From positions 682,001 through 746,000 of the forward strand of contig NZ_CANMUW010000001.1 of the NCBI RefSeq assembly GCF_947501225.1: a DNA stretch of 64,000 nucleotides. Reading direction: 5' to 3'. Positions 8,259-17,085 of the stretch are shown here, piece by piece; position 1 is the first letter of the stretch, and each line of letters starts with the position of its first letter. The translations under genes were made by a program, and so were the position numbers. The notes under the pieces are model-generated. The model worked only from the letters and a program-made list of their open reading frames with translations. It did not search any database and was not told the origin of the DNA. This DNA is from an uncultured Shewanella sp. GTDB taxonomy: Bacteria > Pseudomonadota > Gammaproteobacteria > Enterobacterales > Shewanellaceae.

Positions 8259-9896
8259 TTATCTGGGGTTGAGCTCTGCAAGAGCCGAGCTGGTCTCCTC
8301 TGCTGACTGTGAGGGGACAGATTTAACCGCATCTAAGATAACAGTGAAGTCAAGCTCGGTTTGCTGTCGACCAAAAGCGCAAGCCTGTAGAGCAGATACT
8401 CCAGTGTTTAGCGCGCTTGAAAGCTGTGATATGTCACTGAGCGTCATGGCTCTTCCATATTTCTCGTTGAAATAGCTTTGAAGAGCCGAGAGCACCTTGC
8501 CGGCGTTGCGCTCTTCACAGGACGCGACAAGACGCTCATAGGCTGTAGAAGCTTGTCTGGCCGTCGAGCTTGTTTGTTCAGAGCCGGTGTGACTCATAGC
8601 CTTGTTTTGACTAAGGGCTCGACGCCACATTATCAGTGTTACCAGCCAAAGTAGCGCAAATACCAGTGTCATCCATGGCCATATGCCAGAGGTGGTGGGC
8701 TGGTTCGTTTCAAGGGGGATGCCGGTTAGCTCCTTATCCGCATTTTCACTGGCGGTGACCTGTATGGTTCGGGCAGGAAGCTTAGCTACCTCTTGCTGCT
8801 TAGTGTGAGGGTTCCACCATGGGATAGTTATTTCAGGCAGTGTGTAGCTGCCAACTTTAGTCGGTACTATGGCCAGAGTCTGAGTCAGCTGGGAGACAAT
8901 TTGTTTATCGCGCACGAATGATTTTCGTTGTCCCTTTTCCGGGTAGACTTTTAATTCCGGCGGTAGCTTGATATCAAGATCCGGAAGGCTGGTCTCGTCG
9001 GTATTTGCCGCCAGGAGTGTGATCGTACGTGTGATGGGGGATCCCAGCGGGTAGCTGTCTTCTTGTGTCCACTGCTCATTTAATGCGACAAGGTCTGAGA
9101 CTAACCACTCTCCATGAAACTCATTGGGTACCGGATTTATTAAAATCACAGATTTCCCCGCTTTGGCCTGCATAGGCTTGCTTTCATTGAATGAAAACAT
9201 TCCGCCCCGTCTCGATGCCTGAACTAAGACATCACCGGAAAAGTTGGCACCTTCGATGGTTAATTCACCGACCTGATCGGCAATAATGCCATAGGTTCTT
9301 TCGATGACCCTGTAACGACGGCCATTGACTATCTCCGTTGTGTCCAGGTCGTCACCGAGTTGTTTTATCTGCGCACCGTCAATAGCCGGCGCACTCAACA
9401 CACCCCGTTGCAGATCTACCGCGAGAAACAGCTTAACTTTGTAGGTTATCAGTTGTCCGACATAGGCCTCTTCGGTAGACAGGCTGGTTCGAATAAACAG
9501 GTTTTTCATCTGTTCAGTTTGGCTACCCGCGGGCATTACAGTTAAGTCAATGGGCTCTGAGCTGACTCCATCTATGGTGAGCGCGGGAATTTGAATGTTC
9601 CCGGCGTGTTTTGGCGCAAGAAGTATCTGCCAACGTGTCAGTTTTTGAGCATCGAAATTGATGATCTGTGTGCTGCGACTCACACTGGTTCTGCCTACGA
9701 TAAAGTCGCGAAGCAGGGCAGAGGTATCGAGCTTTCCTGTGCTGACATCGTCATCGGCATTGACTGTCATTACAAGGTACTCACCTTCCACCGCTGGGTT
9801 TCTATCTACAGAGGTTTCAATTTTGCCTATGGCAAAGCTTGGAGATGACACCGATAGCGCGAGTAGCGCCGCAAGAAAGAGTTGTCGTATTACCAC
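8259..9896 (-). CDS. BatD-like protein (oxygen tolerance family)
   Basis: 545 residues. Signal peptide (MVIRQLFLAALLALSVSSPSFA), then a long periplasmic beta-rich region of repeated Ig-like folds (IETSVDRNPAVEGEYLVMTV, SLSTEEAYVGQLITYKVKLF), one membrane segment (WPWMTLVFALLWLVTLIMW, about residues 405-425) and a C-terminal cytoplasmic tail. This is the BatD (PF13584, oxygen tolerance) layout. It closes the MoxR/Bat operon, where BatA and BatB VWA proteins, BatD and MoxR probably form an envelope chaperone-like complex. The role in aerotolerance comes from Bacteroides and spirochetes and is not proved here. It starts 82 bp after the BatB/C stop. Confidence 0.85.
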   Translation of the reverse strand: MVIRQLFLAALLALSVSSPSFAIGKIETSVDRNPAVEGEYLVMTVNADDDVSTGKLDTSALLRDFIVGRTSVSRSTQIINFDAQKLTRWQILLAPKHAGNIQIPALTIDGVSSEPIDLTVMPAGSQTEQMKNLFIRTSLSTEEAYVGQLITYKVKLFLAVDLQRGVLSAPAIDGAQIKQLGDDLDTTEIVNGRRYRVIERTYGIIADQVGELTIEGANFSGDVLVQASRRGGMFSFNESKPMQAKAGKSVILINPVPNEFHGEWLVSDLVALNEQWTQEDSYPLGSPITRTITLLAANTDETSLPDLDIKLPPELKVYPEKGQRKSFVRDKQIVSQLTQTLAIVPTKVGSYTLPEITIPWWNPHTKQQEVAKLPARTIQVTASENADKELTGIPLETNQPTTSGIWPWMTLVFALLWLVTLIMWRRALSQNKAMSHTGSEQTSSTARQASTAYERLVASCEERNAGKVLSALQSYFNEKYGRAMTLSDISQLSSALNTGVSALQACAFGRQQTELDFTVILDAVKSVPSQSAEETSSALAELNPR

Positions 9897-9978
9897 TGTT
9901 TGTGATCCTTTGAAGAAAAATTGTGCTTATCCACGTTCTGACAGCCCGGTGCTGGAATGAGCCGGCTTAAGGTGCTTG

Positions 9979-11958
9979 TTACCATTGTTCCTGCTCCTGG
10001 GCGGCTATGCCTTGTCGGCGACGTTTTTGGTACTCGAGTTGCATCTTATTACGCAACAAGACCTGAGGGTCATCGGCTAATGCCCTCAGCGCACGCTCCA
10101 TCTCAGGGGGGAGCTGATCCGGAGTTTGCACCTGTTGAGCAGCACCTTGAGCGGAGGAGGGGGCCTGTGTATCTCCGTCTGCCTCCTGTGGTTGAGCAGC
10201 TTCAGCGGGTTGTGGCTCGACATTTTCTTTATCTTCGGCTGAAGCTTGCTGAGACTGATCTAACTGAGGAACATCGGGTTGCTGCTCGTTGGGATCGGCC
10301 TGCATTTCGGCATCGTTACTGTTCTCTTGTGAAGAGGAGGCCGGGTCTTGTTGTGAGGATTCAGGATTCGGATTTTGTTTAGTCTCCTGCTCATCTTGAG
10401 CTCCGTTGCTCTGTTCGGAATCGTCACCTGATGCAGAGTTTTGCTCTTGTTCAGACTTATCCCCCTTCTGTTGCTGAGAGTTATCACTATTTTCGGAGCC
10501 CTCACTCTTATCTGAACCTTGCTCCTGCTCAGATTGCTTCTCATCATCTGAGTTCTTGTCTCTTTCAGAGTTATCTCCCTGACCCGAGTCATTATTCTGC
10601 TCTGAGGATTCCTGCTTCTGCTCAGCTAATTTTTTAGCTAACTCCAGATTATCCTCAGCATCGCTGAGCCCGGGATCTTTCTTGATTGCACTCTCATATC
10701 GCTCGATGGCCTCGTCATACTTGCCTTGCTGCATCAAGGTATTGCCTTGATTGTAAAGCCCTGCTGCGCTGTTATCCTGCTCAAACAGCCTCAGGGCATC
10801 ATCATAACTGCCCGCCTTATACAGCGCGCTGGCTTGCCATTGAGGGTCACTGAATTTTTCGGAGGCTGCCTGATAATCCTGTGCCCGGTAGGCCTGCATC
10901 CCTTGCTGATCTCTGGTTTGCCAGGCATCGTCCCAGGCTGACGCGGATACGGGGGCCGGTTGATAGACCAGACAGACCAGAGCGAAACAAGCTAAACCAT
11001 GTCTGAAGCTTAACAGCACGGGGAACAGCAGCAATAACGCAATGAATGGTCCCGCATCTTGCCAGATCTCTCCATCGAGTTCGGTGGCTTTGGTTTCGCC
11101 GGTACTGGAGAGCCAGGTAAGGAGTCGTTGTAGATCCTCTCCATCGGCGCGATAGGGAACCAGTATGCCGTCGTTACCCATGGCAAGCTCATTGAGCTCG
11201 GCGTAGTTTGTCTTGGCTACGACGACTTGATCTGCGTTATCTCGCAGTAACTGTCCATCCGGAAGGCGTATAGGGGAGCCCTGTTCGCTGCCGAGTGCCA
11301 GGATCCCCAGTCGGTATTGAGTACCTTTGAGGATTTTTTTTGCATCTTTAACCTGCCTGGGGGAGACGCCATCAGCCAGCAGTACGATATCACCGCGAAT
11401 ATGTCCGCCTTGGGCGAGCAGGTTTTTACTCTGCTCGAGTGCGTTAACCAGGTTAGAGCCTCTTGATGGCATGATATCCGGCGATAGAGTTGGTAACAGG
11501 TTTAACAGGGTGGCTCTGTCACGGGTGAGCGGGCTTATGGTATAGGCATCGCCGGCGTAAGCCACTAGTCCAGTCTCTCCCTCGGTGAGCTCACCTATCA
11601 GATCGGTTGCCTTGAACTTGGCTTGGGCCAGGCGGTTGGGAGCCTGATCCGTGGCGAACATAGAGAGTGACATATCCATGACGATGACCCGCCCCTGAGC
11701 GGCTTCAAACACCGGCAGTGACTGCTTGGTAAATGCCGGGCCGGCAAGGGCAAACACGGCTATCACCCAGCTTATAGCCAGATAACGGAGTGAGGGGCGC
11801 TTAGCAGCCTTTGTTTTTGCTACCAGTAGCTCAGCCAGATGTGCTGAGATATATCGGCTCCAGGAGGAGTTGGCCTGCTCCGTTCGCCACAATAGCCAGA
11901 TGAGCAGTAGTAACGGCAGCAGGGCAAGAAACCATTCCGGGCGTAAAAAGTGTATCAT
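9979..11958 (-). CDS. BatB/BatC fusion: VWA domain plus TPR protein
   Basis: 659 residues. Two N-terminal membrane segments (about 7-25, 57-75) precede a von Willebrand A domain with an intact MIDAS motif DMSLS at 95-99 and downstream metal-site residues (AGDAYTISPLTRD, PSRGSNLVNALE). A third membrane segment (about 305-340) leads to a periplasmic TPR region (GLYNQGNTLMQQGKYDEAIE, about 375-450). The last 200 residues are low-complexity Gln/Ser/Asp/Glu. In Bacteroides the VWA (BatB) and TPR (BatC) parts are separate genes; here they are one. It starts 2 bp after the BatA gene. The VWA domain probably binds the MoxR/Bat partners or a client. Confidence 0.87.
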   Translation of the reverse strand: MIHFLRPEWFLALLPLLLLIWLLWRTEQANSSWSRYISAHLAELLVAKTKAAKRPSLRYLAISWVIAVFALAGPAFTKQSLPVFEAAQGRVIVMDMSLSMFATDQAPNRLAQAKFKATDLIGELTEGETGLVAYAGDAYTISPLTRDRATLLNLLPTLSPDIMPSRGSNLVNALEQSKNLLAQGGHIRGDIVLLADGVSPRQVKDAKKILKGTQYRLGILALGSEQGSPIRLPDGQLLRDNADQVVVAKTNYAELNELAMGNDGILVPYRADGEDLQRLLTWLSSTGETKATELDGEIWQDAGPFIALLLLFPVLLSFRHGLACFALVCLVYQPAPVSASAWDDAWQTRDQQGMQAYRAQDYQAASEKFSDPQWQASALYKAGSYDDALRLFEQDNSAAGLYNQGNTLMQQGKYDEAIERYESAIKKDPGLSDAEDNLELAKKLAEQKQESSEQNNDSGQGDNSERDKNSDDEKQSEQEQGSDKSEGSENSDNSQQQKGDKSEQEQNSASGDDSEQSNGAQDEQETKQNPNPESSQQDPASSSQENSNDAEMQADPNEQQPDVPQLDQSQQASAEDKENVEPQPAEAAQPQEADGDTQAPSSAQGAAQQVQTPDQLPPEMERALRALADDPQVLLRNKMQLEYQKRRRQGIAAQEQEQW

Positions 11959-11960
11959 GT

Positions 11961-12953
11961 TTAGTTTCTACCCCACTTGCTGCTGAGGCGTTTAAAGAGC
12001 GCCAGCTGAGATAATGCAATTAAGACACTGATGAGCAAAGCCGCGCCAAGCGGGAGATAAAACAGTTCCGATTGAGGTCGGTAACTGAGTTGATCCCGAC
12101 TGATAGGTTCGAGTTTATCTATCTCCTGATATATCGATTCCAACTCTTGAGAGTTTCTGGCCCGAAAGTATCGACCGCCTGTCGTGTCGGCCAGGGATGT
12201 CAGCTGAGCCTCATCGAGATCCATAGAGGGGTTGACTCTCTCTTTACCAAACAGGGTTCGCCTCTCCATCACTTCGGCGCCAACACCGATTGTGTAGATT
12301 CTTACACCTCGTTTCGCTGCTATCGCAGCGGCTTGCTCCGGTGAAATTGAGCCTGAGTTGTTTGAACCGTCGGTGAGCAAAATTAATATTCGATTACTCT
12401 CATCGACCATGTCGAAACGTTTCACGGCTAATGCGATAGCTTCTCCGATTGCGGTTTGCTTACCCACCAGGCCTATTTGTGCCTCATTTAAAAATTGTGC
12501 CACAGAGCGTCTGTCTTGAGTGAGGGGGGCCTGCAGATAGGCGTGGTCGGCAAATAGAATCAAACCTAATTTGTCACCTTTTCTACGTTCTATGAAATCA
12601 CTCACAACCGCCTGGATCATGGTGAAGCGATCGACCGTCTTACCTTCGAGCACCATATCCTCTATCTGCATACTGCCTGACAGGTCGACGGCCATCATCA
12701 GATCTCTGCCTTTGCTCGGAAGTTCTATGGGATCCCCCATCCACAGGGGGCGAGCCACAGCGACGACAAGTAGCACCCAGATAAGCCAGTACGCTTTACG
12801 TGAGCTATTGTCTTGTTCAATCTGTTGAGCGCCACTTTGTGCGACTCCGGGCAGATGCAGGTGTCCGCTTACCTCATTGACGCTCTGCTGCTTGCGAAAA
12901 ATGAGGGGAAGCGGTAATAACAACAGCAGCCACGCCCATTGAAGAGTTAGCAT
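11961..12953 (-). CDS. BatA-like VWA domain protein
   Basis: 330 residues with two N-terminal membrane segments (LQWAWLLLLLPLPLIF; AYWLIWVLLVVAVARPLW), a VWA domain with intact MIDAS DLSGS at 90-94, the later residues APLTQDRRSV and LLTDGSNNSG, and a C-terminal membrane segment (LFYLPLGAALLISVLIALSQ). BatA pairs with BatB in the membrane and is controlled by the MoxR ATPase. The gene overlaps the DUF4381 gene by 7 bp and is followed 2 bp later by BatB/C, showing tight translational coupling. Confidence 0.88.
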   Translation of the reverse strand: MLTLQWAWLLLLLPLPLIFRKQQSVNEVSGHLHLPGVAQSGAQQIEQDNSSRKAYWLIWVLLVVAVARPLWMGDPIELPSKGRDLMMAVDLSGSMQIEDMVLEGKTVDRFTMIQAVVSDFIERRKGDKLGLILFADHAYLQAPLTQDRRSVAQFLNEAQIGLVGKQTAIGEAIALAVKRFDMVDESNRILILLTDGSNNSGSISPEQAAAIAAKRGVRIYTIGVGAEVMERRTLFGKERVNPSMDLDEAQLTSLADTTGGRYFRARNSQELESIYQEIDKLEPISRDQLSYRPQSELFYLPLGAALLISVLIALSQLALFKRLSSKWGRN

Positions 12954-13462
12954 TGACTCTCCTCCCTGTTGTGCCGTAAAGCGCTGGCTGTACTTTGCTT
13001 AATGGGTAAGGCCTCTTTAAACCATTGAAGCGCCAGTGACTGTAAACTTAACGCTTCATCACCGCTTAAGCCTTCTCTGGTATAACGTCTGTCGAGCAAC
13101 CTGTGAAGGGGGGCAGCGGTTTGCTTAACCTGAGAGTCCATCCAGATATACCACTGCTTGCCCTCTAATCCGGCGATCTGCTCTCTGGGCAGATAGCTGA
13201 TCGCAGCGCGTTTGATTAAGGTATTAACCTGCACGCAAAAATCACAGCTGTTTGGATCCAGAGCTTTGAGCTCGGCGATGACGATACGCTTAGGAGCCAA
13301 CAAGCGGCGTTGTCGCTTAACGAAGAGGAGTATGCCGATAATCGAGATGATTATCAGAGCCAGTAGTATCCAATAGCCATAGGCGATGGGCCATGAGGTG
13401 ATGACCTCCGGGGGCTGAATATCTTTCAGGGAAGCCAATGCCGGGTTTGTCTTTGCTTCCAT
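12947..13462 (-). CDS. DUF4381 membrane protein of the MoxR/Bat operon
   Basis: 171 residues: a short N-terminal segment with a conserved PPEVITSWPIAYGYW, one membrane span (about 28-48, WILLALIIISIIGILLFV), then a basic cytoplasmic domain (KRQRRLLAPKRIVIAELKAL ... INTLIKRAAISYLPREQIAG). This is the DUF4381 family, found almost only in MoxR-DUF58-VWA operons. It probably links the VWA proteins with the cytoplasmic ATPase, but this is inferred from position only. It overlaps its neighbours on both sides. Confidence 0.82.
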   Translation of the reverse strand: MEAKTNPALASLKDIQPPEVITSWPIAYGYWILLALIIISIIGILLFVKRQRRLLAPKRIVIAELKALDPNSCDFCVQVNTLIKRAAISYLPREQIAGLEGKQWYIWMDSQVKQTAAPLHRLLDRRYTREGLSGDEALSLQSLALQWFKEALPIKQSTASALRHNREESQC

Positions 13463-14391
13463 TACCTTAATGCCTCGATCTGGTTATTGAGCGTGTTTCC
13501 GGCATCTAAGATTCGGGTCTGAACGTTAAGTTTTTGCATCATTTCAGTAAATTGTGCTTGAGAGCGGCGCTGCTTCTTCAGCCAGTCTTCATAGCCGGCA
13601 CGATTGAGTGTGAGCTCTTTATCTCCCTCTTTGACCGGTAGTCGGAACTGTTTTGGCAGAGCCAGGGTTCCCTGCCTGAGCGGGTCGGTGATTAAGAACG
13701 CCCCCATGTCGCAGTGCCGTTTAAGATCAGACAGTGGAGCAAGGCAGGTATCATTAAAGTTAGTGCCATCACTGATGATCCAGATTAACGAGCCCGGCTT
13801 AGCTATACGTCTCAAGCGTTGGCAGGCCCTGAAAAGGTGTTCAGGTTCACTACTATGCTCAGATAGCTGACTCAGCTGTCTCTTATGTAAGGATTCAATT
13901 CCCGATATCAGTTGCAAAATCCCCTGCTGACGACTCCTGGGTTTTAATTCCAGGTGTTCCTGCTCGGTAGCAATGAGCGCACCTAACCTATCGCCGTGAA
14001 GGATGGCACTCCAGCCCAGCGTGGTGGCTAAGTGAGCCGCCTGAACCGATTGAAGCAGTAGGCTTGAACCAAAATAGAGGCTGTGGCTGAGATCGAGAAG
14101 GATTAAGATAGGGCGCTCTCTCTCTTCGACAAATAACTTAGTATGCGCCTTGCCGGTTCTTGCCGTTACCCGCCAGTCAATTGTGCGGACATCATCACCT
14201 GGTTGATAGTGACGTACCTCAGCAAACTCCATACCACGGCCCTTTATCAGGCTGGCCCTGTGGCCGGAAAGGGCCGCACGAGCCTTAGAGCGCTTCTGTG
14301 GAAGTGCTCTGGCGAGATTCTGGCATGCTAAAAGCTCTTTTTGAGTGAGATTTACCCCATCGGCAAAAAGAGGCAGAGCTATATCAGCCAT
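13462..14391 (-). CDS. DUF58 domain protein
   Basis: 309 residues. The family signature is clear: GRGMEFAEVRHYQPGDDVRT, then DWRVTARTGKAHTKLFVEER and a VWA-like core beginning ILILLDLSHSLYFGS. DUF58 proteins accompany MoxR AAA ATPases and VWA proteins and are thought to recruit or present targets. The start is adjacent to the MoxR stop and the stop overlaps the DUF4381 start, so it is the second gene of the operon. There are no membrane segments; cytoplasmic. Confidence 0.88.
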   Translation of the reverse strand: MADIALPLFADGVNLTQKELLACQNLARALPQKRSKARAALSGHRASLIKGRGMEFAEVRHYQPGDDVRTIDWRVTARTGKAHTKLFVEERERPILILLDLSHSLYFGSSLLLQSVQAAHLATTLGWSAILHGDRLGALIATEQEHLELKPRSRQQGILQLISGIESLHKRQLSQLSEHSSEPEHLFRACQRLRRIAKPGSLIWIISDGTNFNDTCLAPLSDLKRHCDMGAFLITDPLRQGTLALPKQFRLPVKEGDKELTLNRAGYEDWLKKQRRSQAQFTEMMQKLNVQTRILDAGNTLNNQIEALR

Positions 14392-15348
14392 TTATGGTAC
14401 CGCTACTTGAGAAAGGATGTGACTGATAACCTGATCGCGACTCACACCTTCAGCCTGTGCCTGGTAACTCAGAAGCAGGCGATGTCTTAACACGTTGGGC
14501 GCGACAGCCTGAATATCTTCGGGGGAGACAAAGTCTCGCTCATTAAGCCAGGCTCGTGCACGGGCGCATCGTTCCAGCGAGAGTGTTGCACGGGGGCTGA
14601 CCCCATATTCGAGCCACTTCGCCAGTTCATCACTGTAGCGCTGGGGTTGACGGGTGGCCATGACAATATCGACGATATAATTTTCCAATGGCTCTGCCAG
14701 ATAGATCTCCAGGGACTCATCCCGTGCTTCAAAAATATCTTTTTGAATAATGGGTTCGACCGAAGGGGATTCCTGCTTGAGCGCCTCTTTACGTGACATC
14801 CGCATGATCTCGAACTCGGTATCTGCACTGGGGTAATCGAGATTTAAGTGCATCAGGAAACGATCCAGCTGTGCTTCAGGCAGAGGGTAGGTGCCCTCAT
14901 TTTCAAGTGGGTTTTGAGTTGCCATTACCAGAAACAGTTCCGGTAATTTATAGCTGTTTTTACCCACGGTAACCTGACCTTCCGCCATAGCTTCGAGCAG
15001 TGCCGATTGAACTTTTGCCGGTGCACGGTTTATCTCATCGGCTAGAATAAGGTTGTGAAAAATCGGACCCGCTTCAAATTCAAAGGTGGCCGTTTGTGCA
15101 CGATAGATATCGGTACCCGTGAGATCGGCAGGTAATAGATCCGGAGTAAATTGAATGCGATGAAAATCACCTTCCACACCGTCGCACAGGGCTTTGACTG
15201 CACGGGTCTTGGCCAGACCTGGTGGTCCCTCTACGAGTAAGTGACCATCAGCAATTAAGGCTATTAACAGGTTTTCGGTCAGGACGGGTTGTCCTAAGAT
15301 GACCTTGTTCAGGTATTCGCGTAACGCGTGAAATCGACTTAAAGGCAT
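14392..15348 (-). CDS. MoxR-family AAA+ ATPase
   Basis: 318 residues. Walker A GPPGLAKTRA (about 40-49), Walker B LILADEINRAPAKVQSALLE, sensor 1 FLVMATQNPLENEGTYPLPE, arginine-finger region EAQLDRFLMHL, and a C-terminal lid (VSPRATLSLERCARARAWLN). MoxR ATPases use ATP to remodel or assemble partner complexes, typically with VWA-domain proteins. First gene of the six-gene operon extending to BatD; the upstream 421-bp gap is shared with divergent fadI. Confidence 0.92.
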   Translation of the reverse strand: MPLSRFHALREYLNKVILGQPVLTENLLIALIADGHLLVEGPPGLAKTRAVKALCDGVEGDFHRIQFTPDLLPADLTGTDIYRAQTATFEFEAGPIFHNLILADEINRAPAKVQSALLEAMAEGQVTVGKNSYKLPELFLVMATQNPLENEGTYPLPEAQLDRFLMHLNLDYPSADTEFEIMRMSRKEALKQESPSVEPIIQKDIFEARDESLEIYLAEPLENYIVDIVMATRQPQRYSDELAKWLEYGVSPRATLSLERCARARAWLNERDFVSPEDIQAVAPNVLRHRLLLSYQAQAEGVSRDQVISHILSQVAVP

Positions 15349-15602
15349 GATGCAACTCGGTTAATTTTGATTAGTTTTGTATAGACCATAGATATGGTAA
15401 AAAATTCCGTTAGGGTTTGGCTAGTGTCAATGCTTATCTGTGGTGACAATTTGGCAGATTTTACGGCTTCATCTCTGGTTTCTTTGCAGTTCTATTTACG
15501 TAGTGCTCCCTTTTAATATGCATAAACACTATGATAAAAATCAAAATATTCTTTATTAAACATTGTTCACAAAGCGTTTTTGGATTTATTTTGACTAAAA
15601 AC

Positions 15603-15616
15603 CAAACAAGTGTTTA
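15603..15616 (+). promoter_or_regulatory. PsrA-like box upstream of fadIJ
   Basis: CAAACAAGTGTTTA fits the PsrA pattern (C/G)AAAC-N2-4-GTTT(G/C) except for the last base. PsrA is a TetR-type fatty-acid-responsive repressor that controls beta-oxidation in pseudomonads and is present in Shewanella. The site is about 155 bp upstream of the fadI start. Confidence 0.5.
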
Positions 15617-15653
15617 AAACTTGGCTATAAGAAGTTAGAATCAGATCACACTT

Positions 15654-15670
15654 TAATGGTCAGACCTGTT
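15654..15670 (+). promoter_or_regulatory. FadR-like operator upstream of fadIJ
   Basis: TAATGGTCAGACCTGTT matches the FadR pattern AnCTGGTCnGACnnGTT at all defined positions except two near its left end. It lies 99 bp upstream of the fadI ATG and 37 bp after the PsrA-like box. A second FadR-like site upstream of fadL supports the assignment. Confidence 0.6.
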
Positions 15671-15769
15671 ATTGGTGGTACAGTCAAACTGATTAATAAC
15701 GAGCGTCTAAAAAGGAAATAATAGCGTCTCTTGCTAAAGTGAGCGGGGCGTATAATAAGAGGGTGACAA

Positions 15770-17080
15770 ATGAGTGATAGACAACAGGTTACGAATGCTA
15801 AAGGCGATCGTATCGCAATTGTAACGGGATTAAGAACTCCTTTTGCAAAACAAGCCACGGCTTTTCATGGCGTATCGGCGTTAGATATGGGCAAGATGGT
15901 CGTTAACGAGATGCTCTCTCGCTCAGAATTGGATCCCAAACAGATCGAACAACTGGTTTATGGTCAGGTTGTACAGATGCCGGCCGCACCCAATATTGCG
16001 CGTGAGATAGTTCTGGGAACCGGGATGGATGTAGCGACAGATGCATACAGTGTTACCCGCGCCTGTGCCACCAGTTTTCAATCCACGGTCAATGTGGCCG
16101 AATCTATCATGACGGGAAATATTGAGATCGGTATTGCCGGTGGTGCCGATTCATCTTCGGTGTTACCTATTGGAGTGTCAAAAAAGTTAGCGCACGCTCT
16201 GGTTGACCTTAATAAAGCTCGTTCATTCGGACAAAAGTTGGCAATCTTCCGCCGATTAGGCCTGAAAGATCTGTTGCCCGTGCCACCTGCTGTTGCCGAG
16301 TTTTCAACCGGACTCTCTATGGGCCAGACCGCTGAGCAGATGGCGAAGAGTTATAATATCAGCCGCGCCGATCAAGATGCATTGGCTCACCGCTCACATA
16401 CTTTGGCTACTGAGACCTGGAACTCCGGCCACCTGACCGATGAGGTTATGGTGGCGCATGTACCGCCCTATAAGACCTTTATCGATCGTGATAACAATAT
16501 CCGTGAGAACTCAACGATAGAGTCATACGCCAAACTCAGACCCGCCTTCGATCGTAAGCACGGTACTGTCACCGCCGCGTCGAGTACACCGTTGACCGAT
16601 GGGGCTTCGGCCGTGTTGTTGATGAGTGAAAGCCGTGCCAAGGCTATGGGTTATGATCCTATCGGATATATTAAGAGTTATGCATTCAGTGCCATCGATG
16701 TATGGGAGGATATGTTAATGGGACCCTCCTATGCGACACCAATAGCGCTCCAACGGGCAGGAATGGAGCTTGAAGATCTGACTCTGATAGAGATGCATGA
16801 AGCCTTCGCCGCGCAAACGCTTGCCAATATGCAGATGTTTGCCTCTAAGAAGTTTGCAGCTGAAAAGCTGGGTCGTAACCGGGCTATCGGCGAGATAGAT
16901 ATGAGTAAATTTAATGTTCTGGGCGGCTCTATCGCTTATGGTCACCCATTTGCGGCAACAGGTACCCGATTAATCACCCAGGTGTGTCGTGAGCTTAAAC
17001 GTCGCGGCGGAGGTACCGGGTTAACGACCGCCTGCGCAGCAGGTGGTTTAGGCGCGGCAATGATAGTTGAAGTGGAGTAA
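15770..17080 (+). CDS. fadI: 3-ketoacyl-CoA thiolase FadI
   Basis: 436 residues, the usual FadI length. It cleaves 3-ketoacyl-CoA with CoA, giving acetyl-CoA and a shortened acyl-CoA. Thiolase features: N-terminal [20 protein letters not shown], nucleophilic Cys at residue 99 ([10 protein letters not shown]), the catalytic His region [20 protein letters not shown], and the C-terminal acid/base Cys in [11 protein letters not shown]. The longer form with NAKGDRI and the [12 protein letters not shown] segment is typical of FadI (anaerobic or secondary complex) rather than FadA. It lies 5 bp before fadJ; together they form the alpha2beta2-type complex. Start ATG preceded by GAGGGTGAC. Confidence 0.96.
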   Translation: MSDRQQVTNAKGDRIAIVTGLRTPFAKQATAFHGVSALDMGKMVVNEMLSRSELDPKQIEQLVYGQVVQMPAAPNIAREIVLGTGMDVATDAYSVTRACATSFQSTVNVAESIMTGNIEIGIAGGADSSSVLPIGVSKKLAHALVDLNKARSFGQKLAIFRRLGLKDLLPVPPAVAEFSTGLSMGQTAEQMAKSYNISRADQDALAHRSHTLATETWNSGHLTDEVMVAHVPPYKTFIDRDNNIRENSTIESYAKLRPAFDRKHGTVTAASSTPLTDGASAVLLMSESRAKAMGYDPIGYIKSYAFSAIDVWEDMLMGPSYATPIALQRAGMELEDLTLIEMHEAFAAQTLANMQMFASKKFAAEKLGRNRAIGEIDMSKFNVLGGSIAYGHPFAATGTRLITQVCRELKRRGGGTGLTTACAAGGLGAAMIVEVE

Positions 17081-17085
17081 TCGTC

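Larger units (their letters stand above)
15349..15769. other. Divergent control region between moxR operon and fadIJ
   Basis: Gene-free 421 bp. The fadI side carries a PsrA-like box (15603-15616) and a FadR-like operator (15654-15670). The middle (15515-15600) is very A/T-rich and would suit promoters for both directions. No other ORF or RNA gene was recognised. Confidence 0.6.
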
